Assembly (NCBI RefSeq): GCF_947179165.1
Contig: NC_077248.1
Location: 9,669,256-9,733,255 of the forward strand
Length of the DNA: 64,000 nucleotides
Origin: Solanum dulcamara
Lineage: Eukaryota; Streptophyta; Magnoliopsida; Solanales; Solanaceae
Reading direction: 5' to 3'
Position numbers and translations under genes: made by a program. Of the stretch, positions 56,801-64,000 are shown one piece after another. The first letter of the stretch is position 1. Every line of letters begins with the position of its first letter. The notes beneath the pieces were generated by a model. The model was not told where the DNA came from. It saw only the letters and a list, made by a program, of their open reading frames with translations, and made no database searches.

Positions 56801-59293
56801 TTAATAATGACATTTTTGCTTATAAGGTACGTGCATTTTTTTAACCACTTTCTAAGAGTTTTCACCTTTTTTCTCTCAAATCTACAACTTTAAAATTGTA
56901 GGGTGCTTACCATCTAAGCAATCCCGATGAGAAAGGAGAAAGATTATGGAATTGTACTAAAAAAATTCTTAGACTTTTTATCCGTTGTCAACTAGCTAAA
57001 GGTTAATATGACTTATAGGCCAAGATCCACCAATAAAGTGTCCAATCCCAATTTCATTTTAGAGTTACTTTGGCGCATCGAGCAGTCCCCGTCAGTGATG
57101 GAGACAAAAATAATTATTAAGAAATTCAAAATATAAAAATTTAAATACGAAATAATTGCAGGATGATAAATCGAGGGCGAAAACAAAAGATAAGATTAAT
57201 CTTAATCCGCTTTAGTTTACACTTTGTTGTCATTTATAACATTTAATTTCTTTATTTATTTTTCCTACTCCATCTAGCTTTTTAAAAATTTACTGGTGCA
57301 TTTAGATAAGATTAACTTTTATAGAAAAAACAGAAATAATATCTTCTTTGTATCTTAAAAAAGTCACTTATTTTGGAAAATATTTAAAAAGCTAAAATAT
57401 CATTTAAAAAGAAATAAAGAAAGTACGAGATTGTACCTTCACAAAATGAAAATTTCATAGAGTTCACGAGCTGATTCCCTCTAAATAAGAAAATATATAT
57501 AGTTAGGAAGCAAAACTATAATTAAACTATAAGTTAAAATGTTCCCACAATTGCATATTAACTCTGTAAGTAATTGTTCAAATTGTAGAAAAGTCCAATA
57601 AAATGAAAATGACATTTAGTTGTCCAGAAAAGGAGCTGTAAAAATGACATTTTTCACCAATCTCCTATATTAATTAGATATCTTTTGTCCATTAATTTGA
57701 GTTACAAATTATATCTAATTCAAGTTACAAAACAAACCCTTGTATGCAACTAGCTATCTGTTTTCATTTAGGTTGAATCCAATATTCTTGTCCATGCAAT
57801 TATTAATGTAACAAAGCAAATATTTTAATCATGTATAATATAATGTAACATCCAATTAGGCAGTCTCTAAGTTCCTAAACAAAATAAGTTTAAAATCCAC
57901 AATCCATCAATGATTTTTATTTTAAAAGAAAATGGATGGAATAAGAAGTCTTTTTTTTTTAGTGAAAATCAACAGATTCCTAATTGATTATTTATTTAGA
58001 AAAATCGGAGGAGTATAAACAATAATAACAAAAGTAGTTCATCAAAAAGTTTGTAAAATCTAGTAGTAGAATTGTTAAATAATATCACAATTAAGTATTT
58101 GAATTTGATTCCATAATACATGATCTGAAATGTGGTGTCTGTAAAAAGGCGATATTTCATAATAATGATGGTTGTGGTGGTACTAATGACGACGAAATTT
58201 ATGCCGCTAGTGACGTTTGTGATCATCCTAGCAGTGCTAAATAAGTAGTAGTATTAGTAGCTAAGCTAGAAAAAGACAATTAAAAGGAAGGGGGAAGGAT
58301 ATGATATGAAGGGATATATATTTACTCTTAATTCTCTTAGTATCTTATTATTCGATTTAGCTGTTATTGTTGTCTAATTTTTTTTTAATATCATATTATT
58401 GATTATTGCTATTGTAGTTTTCTCCATTTTATTCAATATGGCCTTCCACTCCATTTTTTAAATTCTTTTAAATTGATTTTGATATTCTCGATTTGAGTCG
58501 AAGGTCTATTAAAACTAATCTCCTTATCTTTATATTATTCGGATCAACTCCTTAAATGATCAAAATTGCTCAAATGATACTTAAAACGGACTGTTTTAGA
58601 CCTAGTAGTAGTACTAAAGAAAAGAGTCCATTTTATGGTATTTTTTCTTTTTAGTTTTGGCATTTTACTTTCATGTAACCAATAGTTTTCTTTAGCAGTT
58701 TTGGCATTTTACTTTCATATGACCAAGAATAGTTTTCTTCACGGCTGGACACAAATGCATATTATATAATTATACACAGATCAATATTATTATTGTTTTA
58801 TTTAGTATTTGGGTTTGAGTATTGTTTAGACACTTCACTAGAATCAGGGTCAAATTGAGGTAATTGAAAGCAACAAGTAACAAATTATATCTTGGTTGTT
58901 ATCGTGACCAAAGTTCAATTTGAACTTTCAATTCCTTAGCAATGTTGTAGTAATTAATTTTAATTAAGATTTCCTTCTGAAATATGACTATAGAAGTTGA
59001 AAGCTAAAACTATATAATATAATAAAATGTTATCCACTTACTTTTTTTTTTACCGATCAATCCACTTACTATTCTGATTTTTACAAAATATACATCATCA
59101 CCTTAAGTTTAAATTTTATGCAGAACTAGTGTACTGTGTCTACATTTCTGTATAGTTTAGATTATACACTTACCCTTTAGCAAAAACACTACTTCTAAGA
59201 GGTTTTTTTCAAATGAATAACGGCTATCCATGTCTTAAACGCCATCAAATTAGCGTCAGTACCCAGTACCCATCGTTCTCTCATATCTCAATC

Positions 59294-59329
<36 letters not shown>

Positions 59330-59446
59330 TTTGTCATTTTCACATGACCTTTTTATTTATGAATTGCCATCACTATAGACAGTACCTAGGTGTCCCGAAC
59401 TTTTACTCCAACTTTTGTATCAAAGTTGTGCCACATGATTGTGACT
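56801..59446. other. AT-rich spacer, no supported gene
   Basis: Mostly simple AT-rich DNA. A 49-codon plus-strand stretch at about 58099-58245 (KCGVCKKAIFHNNDGCGG near its start) ends in TAA and looks like a last exon, but no upstream exon could be joined. A (TA)n run lies at 59297-59327. Two TTTTGGCATTTTACTTTCAT words repeat at 58654 and 58699. Confidence 0.4.
59297..59327. repeat. (TA)n microsatellite
   Basis: About 15 TA units in AT-rich spacer. Confidence 0.9.
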
Positions 59447-60092
59447 AGGGGTGTACATGGACCGGGTTGGTTCGGATTTTTTACAAACCAAACCAAACTA
59501 TTTGTGTCGAGTTATTAAATATATAAACCAAACCAAACCAATAAAAGTCGGGTTTTCGATATCAATTTTTCTCGGGTTTTTCGGGTTTCTCGGGTTTTTT
59601 GGGTTTTTTCGGATTTCTCGGGTTTTTCATAGTATCTAATAAAAAGCACAGAGCAGTGCTTCTTAAAAAGAGTTCTAGTACAAAATATCAACATATAAGA
59701 TGGATGCAGAACACTGTTTGAAGTTTTAACTTTATAATATAACTTTATAAAACGAGCTTTCTTTGTATATTATTTAGATGTGCTTCTCAAGTCCAAATCT
59801 AAATGTAAGAGAGAAAACAAAAATTATGAAAAATTTTTAAAAAATATTTATAAATTATATTTTAATAAATATTTTTATGTATAACGTAATTTAAAAGTAG
59901 TATATCTATAATCGGGTTGGTTTGGGTTCGGTTTGACTTTTTTTTAGTTAAAACCAAACCAACCCTATAATGGTCGGGTTTTTTTTCCAAACACCAAACC
60001 AAGTCAAACCAAACCACTAGTCGGGTTTTTTTTCCGGTTTGGTTCGGTTTGTCGGGTTGGTGCGGTTTATCGGTTTGCCCTGTACAACCCTA
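59447..60092. mobile_element. MULE-like MITE, 9-bp TSD ATTGTGACT
   Basis: A 646-base element with short inverted ends AGGGGTGTACATGG and, on the other strand at the right, TAGGGTTGTACAGG. ATTGTGACT is duplicated exactly at 59438-59446 and 60093-60101. Both ends carry runs of GGTTTGGTTCGG or CCAAACCAAACC words and TCGGGTTTTT repeats. A 9-base duplication points to the Mutator superfamily. No coding capacity. Confidence 0.85.
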
Positions 60093-60415
60093 ATTGTGAC
60101 TATCAACAAATTAACAAACCCTTTGAAGGTATGATGATATTAATTCACCTATATATAGGTAATATAGATTTGAAGTATTCATGCTAGACTTTTACTAATA
60201 TATATATAGATGTATACTTATCCTTTAGCAAAAACATACTTATAAGGAAACATGCAGTGACTGAATTCAATTTGTACTTTGCTTGGACATTTGCTCTTCG
60301 ACTCATCTATTATTTGCATTATCCAACAACTCAATTCTCAGATGGGTGCAACATTTGAAACGTGCATAGTAAAGAAATTTTCTTTACTATTAATATAAAG
60401 AGTGATACTGTAAGA

Positions 60416-60515
60416 AGATGAAAAGTTATGAAGTAAATTAACAAATCGTATAGACATGAGGGGTTTCAAAAGGCAACGAGCTCAATTATAAATAGAGAAT
60501 GAAATGAAACCTGTT
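60416..60515. repeat. Dispersed repeat shared with 52060-52145
   Basis: GAAAAGTTATGAAGTAAATTAACAAA, GGTTTCAAAAGGCAACGA and CAATTATAAATAGAG-type text is found in both places in the same orientation. The TATAAATAG could be a promoter remnant. Confidence 0.65.
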
Positions 60516-60880
60516 AGTGAAATTACAAGATTACAAATTACAATTGAAAAATAAAATGAAGAAAATAAATTCTCTTCTTGGTTGAGGCGCGGATATCTCG
60601 CTCTCTTTAAGGAGATTCAAGCCCACTGCAGCAAATTTTTTCACTGGTCTAGTAGTAGTTCTCTTGACTTGTCCCCTTCAGGATACAACAGCCTTATCAC
60701 AAAATGTAACTCAACAAACTCTGGACAAGAGTTGAGTTTAAAGCTCCAAAAAAAGAACACCCCCCTTCAACTAATAAGAACTCTCTTTTTAGACAAACTT
60801 AACTCACTCAATGTTTTCTTACATTTCAAAACAAAGAAGACCTCTCTATTTATAGGAGAGAAAATCATTCAAAGATGAAA
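60510..60880 (-). mobile_element. LTR-like remnant (minus)
   Basis: Read on the minus strand there is a CTATAAATAGAGAGG TATA box (about 60850), a transcribed leader with AAAGAGAGCGAGATATCCGC, and an end CTTGTAATTTCACTAACA. This is the order of a promoter-bearing LTR end. No partner LTR or coding region is present in the window. The plus-strand frame at 60582 starts with TTG and is not credible. Confidence 0.4.
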
Positions 60881-60931
60881 AAAATCATGGAATGCCATCA
60901 TTATCATCATTATCATTTAGTGCACCATTAT

Positions 60932-61090
60932 GATTTAGTGCACCACTTATTAGTGATAATTAGGTTAAAAATACATATTAGAATGATTTAGTGCACCATT
61001 TATTAGTGATAATTAGGTTAAAAATACATAATAGAATGATTTAGTGCACCACTTATTAGTGATAATTAGGTTAAAAATATATAATGGAAT
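60932..61090. repeat. Three 53-bp tandem repeats upstream of the pectinesterase
   Basis: Units start at 60932, 60985 and 61038 with GATTTAGTGCACCA and continue TTATTAGTGATAATTAGG. A partial unit precedes at 60913. The array ends about 225 bases before the pectinesterase ATG. GTGCAC is a palindrome inside each unit. Confidence 0.95.
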
Positions 61091-61313
61091 GAATAATCTT
61101 GCACTAACTAAAGATGATAATGAAAGACATTTTTATGTACTAAAAAGAATATTATAACATATGCCACTAAACAAAACCTTTGTCACAAGTATATACGCAG
61201 CTCCTTAAAATTTAAATTAATTATAGACACAAGTATTCCATAAGCTTCAACCTTCCAGTGACTCAAAATTTTAGTTCTTTTCGGTTAGCACCAAACTGTT
61301 CTTCACCTTCGCG

Positions 61314-62557
61314 ATGGCCATCTCGGATACGTCTTGCGGTATCGTTCCTTGATATCTCTAGACTGTAGCTGTAATTCATTCATACTATAAAAATAATAAT
61401 TCTATTTGTATGCAATGTCCATGAACTGATCAGATTTTTTGAATTTTTCAATGCAGGGAATATAATTGCGTTGTTTGTTGCTGCAACTATGTTATTAGCT
61501 ATAGTTTGTTGTCAAAGTCAGCTGATCACTAAAACACCTAACGTCGTTGTTTCAAAAGACGGGACCGGTGATTTCAAGACTATAGCTGGAGCAATACTAG
61601 CAGCGCCGAATAAGAGTGACCAACCATACTATATCAAGATTAAACGAGGGACATATCAGGAATATATTCGAGTTGATAAAAAAAAAGGCGAATATAGTCC
61701 TGATCGGAGAAGGAATGGATAATACAATAATAACAGGTAATAAAAATTACGTCGGCGGCAATAAAACCTATGATACTGCAACAGTGGGTAAGTCTCTTTA
61801 TATATTTGTGGATTTCATTGATTTTGATGAATTATAGTTCTTTGTTCTTATTTACTTTGTAGGGGTTCTTGGGAGTGGCTTCACAGCCCAAGACATCACC
61901 TTTAGAAATGACGCTGGACCGGGAAAGTATCAAGCAGTGGCACTAAGAGTAGAAGCAGATTCGGCTTCCTTCTATAGATGTCGTTTTGATGGGTATCAAG
62001 ACACTCTATATTCCAAAAGGAACCGGCAATTCTACCGTGATTGTGAAATTTATGGCACGATAGACTTCATTTGTGGTGATGCAACGGCGTTGTTCCAAAA
62101 CTGCTTAATTGAAGCACGCATTCCATTGGCCAAACAATATAACACAATCACAGCACAAAAGAGAGATTTAGAGGAATTTGCAACCGGAATAGTGCTTCAA
62201 AATTGCACTATAAAGGCTTCCCAAGATTTGGAGAAAATGGATAACGTCACCACCTTTTTAGGTCGACCATGGGGTATATTCTCTAGAACAGTGATCATGG
62301 AAAGTTACATTGACCACTTTATAAATCCTAGAGGATGGATTGAATGGATTGAATCTGCAAATAAATTCATTGTTCGTCGTCGTTCATATTATCTGGAATA
62401 TAGGAATAAAGGACCAGGTGCTATTACTCAGGGACGTGTGACATGGACATTCGTCACTAGGGATCCGAATATTGCATCAAATTTCACAGTTAGGCACTTC
62501 ATAAATGGTGACAAGTGGATTCCCGCCAATATCCCACATTATTTAGATTTTTCTTAA
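61314..62557 (+). pseudogene. Secreted pectinesterase, three exons, one-base frameshift
   Basis: Exons 61314-61338, 61457-61787 and 61863-62557 join at GT/AG borders and conserve phase. The first exon gives MAISDTSCG and leads into a hydrophobic signal sequence (NIIALFVAATMLLAIVCC). The mature part is a pectin methylesterase (hydrolase family CE8) of about 310 residues without the inhibitor-like pro-region. Visible motifs are GTYQEYI, QAVALR, GYQDTLY, GTIDFICG (usually IFG) and LGRPWG, so the two catalytic Asp and the Arg are kept. It would remove methyl groups from cell-wall pectin. A run of nine A at 61678-61686 has one base too many: the frame changes between VDKKK and the conserved VLIGEGM. 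This is either a pseudogene or a sequencing error in a homopolymer. Confidence 0.88.
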
Positions 62558-64000
62558 ACAATATTAGGGTTGTGTTCCTTCTAGTTATCAGATTACAATA
62601 ATAGTAAGTATATGTATTATTGCATCAAATTTTCTTCGTACAAATGTTTCAGAAAAATAAGAAACAGCGATGTGTGTTTTCTGACGGAACTGCTTTCATC
62701 AACTCTTTTCTGGCAAGGACCTGTACTCTTCTTTTCCCCATTATATTTTGCTTTAATTTATCATTTTAGTTACTATTTTCCCCTATTTATTAACTAATTT
62801 GGAGTACTGCTTCCTGCGCCCCTGAAAGACAAAAGGCCCAACTGAGTGTGTTGGTTCAACTGTTAGCCCAAGGACGTACCTATGTAACATAATATCGTTA
62901 CCCCCATTACGTACCAATGTCGTTGTAGTAGTTATCTTCGCCGGAAAAGCACCAATTAAACTAATGAAAAAGTTGTCTGGCAAAGATTTTCAGTAAGGCT
63001 GTAGAAAATAATTTCATCAAAATAAATATTTAAAAAAATTGGGTTAAAAAATATCCAGTGAAACTCCGCTTTTCAGGTAAGATTAATACGGATTTGAAAT
63101 AATTTTCTTTGAAGTTGGTAAAGAATTCCACGATTTGTCCTTCAAACGATCTGATTTTAAATTTTTAACTCTAGAAAATTGAATTTATGTCTAGTGAGAT
63201 ACAAATTCTTCAAGAACAATATAACTTGAAAGATATTCTGATGCGAAAAGATAAACTTATGCACACGAAAAAGAATTTATTTGCCCTAAAGATTAAAAAT
63301 AATTAAAGACCAAATCAAAATACGGGAAAAAGTGCAAATGACATGTTTAGATGCACAAGCTTAACTACTGAAATCCAAAATTCACTGCAACCAAGTAAAT
63401 TTGATATGAAAATTGATATTCACCAAATTTTATATGGTTTAACTGTTTTAGTATATGCAATGTGTATACAAATTGAATATCACAATTCATAGATATATAT
63501 TCATTTCATATAATGAATTAATTAATAACATATAAAATTTGATGAGCACCAATTTTAATACCAATTTTCATAGTCATTACACATTTTATATAAATATGAC
63601 GTATAAAAAAATCACTTTATAAATCGATTTTCATTCAATATATCCCCTAAATTGAATATCTGAATCCAGTGATACCAATTTGTACACACTTCATAAACTA
63701 AAACAGTTAATAAAATATACAATATGGTAAAGATCAGTTTTTATACTAATTTCCATATTTAGTATACTAATTTCATACATATAAAAAACTTAAGACCATT
63801 TTATATTACCTGGTTTCATACTACCGATAGTTAAATATTCAGAATTTTGAAGATATCATATTATATATTCATTATATACTTTTAATTCTGAAATTTTTTA
63901 AGACGCGTGTTGTTATACTAATTTGATAGCCCCAAAAAGAGAAATAGTTTTGACGAAAAACCACGACAAAGAAAAGTAAAGAAAATCTAAAATACTGGGC
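62558..64000. other. 3' flank of the pectinesterase and AT-rich spacer
   Basis: The first bases are the probable 3' untranslated region. The remainder is AT-rich; words such as ATGAAAATTGATATTCACC and TATAAAATTTGATGAGCACC recur loosely near 63400-63560. No gene or element boundary is supported. Confidence 0.5.

Noticed and set aside
57840..57870. TGTAACATCC resembling a gypsy LTR start
   Set aside because: No matching LTR body, end or target duplication follows.
57996..58226. 76-codon hydrophobic minus frame
   Set aside because: AT-rich low-complexity tail, no start context, and antisense to a better coding-like stretch.
60582..60878. 98-codon frame upstream of the pectinesterase
   Set aside because: Starts with TTG, has low complexity, and overlaps LTR-like promoter sequence on the opposite strand.

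Overview
The window is plant nuclear DNA, most probably from a member of the nightshade family (Solanaceae). It is AT-rich and intron-containing. It is packed with nested LTR retrotransposons whose gag and pol wording is typical of tomato, potato and pepper repeats. Only two ordinary host genes are well supported. One is a two-exon plastid-targeted CxxCxGxG zinc-finger protein (46375-47221, minus). The other is a three-exon secreted pectinesterase (61314-62557, plus) with a one-base frameshift in a run of nine A. Everything else is mobile DNA, its debris, or unrecognised AT-rich sequence.

Layout. 1-4326: direct repeat, truncated Ty3/gypsy LTR, decayed gypsy gag-pol, cut off by a CACTA-type terminus at 4327 carrying about nine imperfect palindromes. 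4327-7480: inside of that putative CACTA element, with gene-like fragments. 7500-10320: copia gag fragment, then a decayed unrecognised coding region. 10640-28765: an old, very large inverted repeat with a 2.2-kb loop. Its left arm was later hit by a solo LTR (10838-13309) and a MITE (14126-14506). Its right arm was hit by another solo LTR (18596-20317) and by a complete but non-autonomous gypsy element (20393-28376).

29112-46043: a decayed Ty1/copia element interrupted by a 2.08-kb solo LTR (32049-34124, target duplication ATAAC) and, inside its 3' LTR, by a young 9.4-kb gypsy element (36486-45872, target duplication AATTG). The polyprotein frame of that gypsy is open except for one TAG. 46044-49590: plastid-protein gene and AT-rich spacer. 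49590-51170: 5' part of another copia element. 52334-56800: long terminal-inverted-repeat element split by a 3.35-kb solo LTR (53185-56533, target duplication TAGTA). 59447-60092: small MULE-like element with a 9-bp duplication. 60416-61100: LTR-like remnant and a 53-bp tandem repeat just upstream of the pectinesterase.

Insertion boundaries were read from exact target-site duplications. In two cases they are confirmed independently: removing the insert restores the copia reading frame, and the other arm of the inverted repeat shows an unoccupied MITE site. I did not find a cellular system that looks wholly new. The most unusual signals are structural features shared by different LTR families: a hairpin whose stem changes in a compensated way, a GTAC-rich core, and an amplified partly palindromic 24-bp word. 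All comparisons were made by eye.
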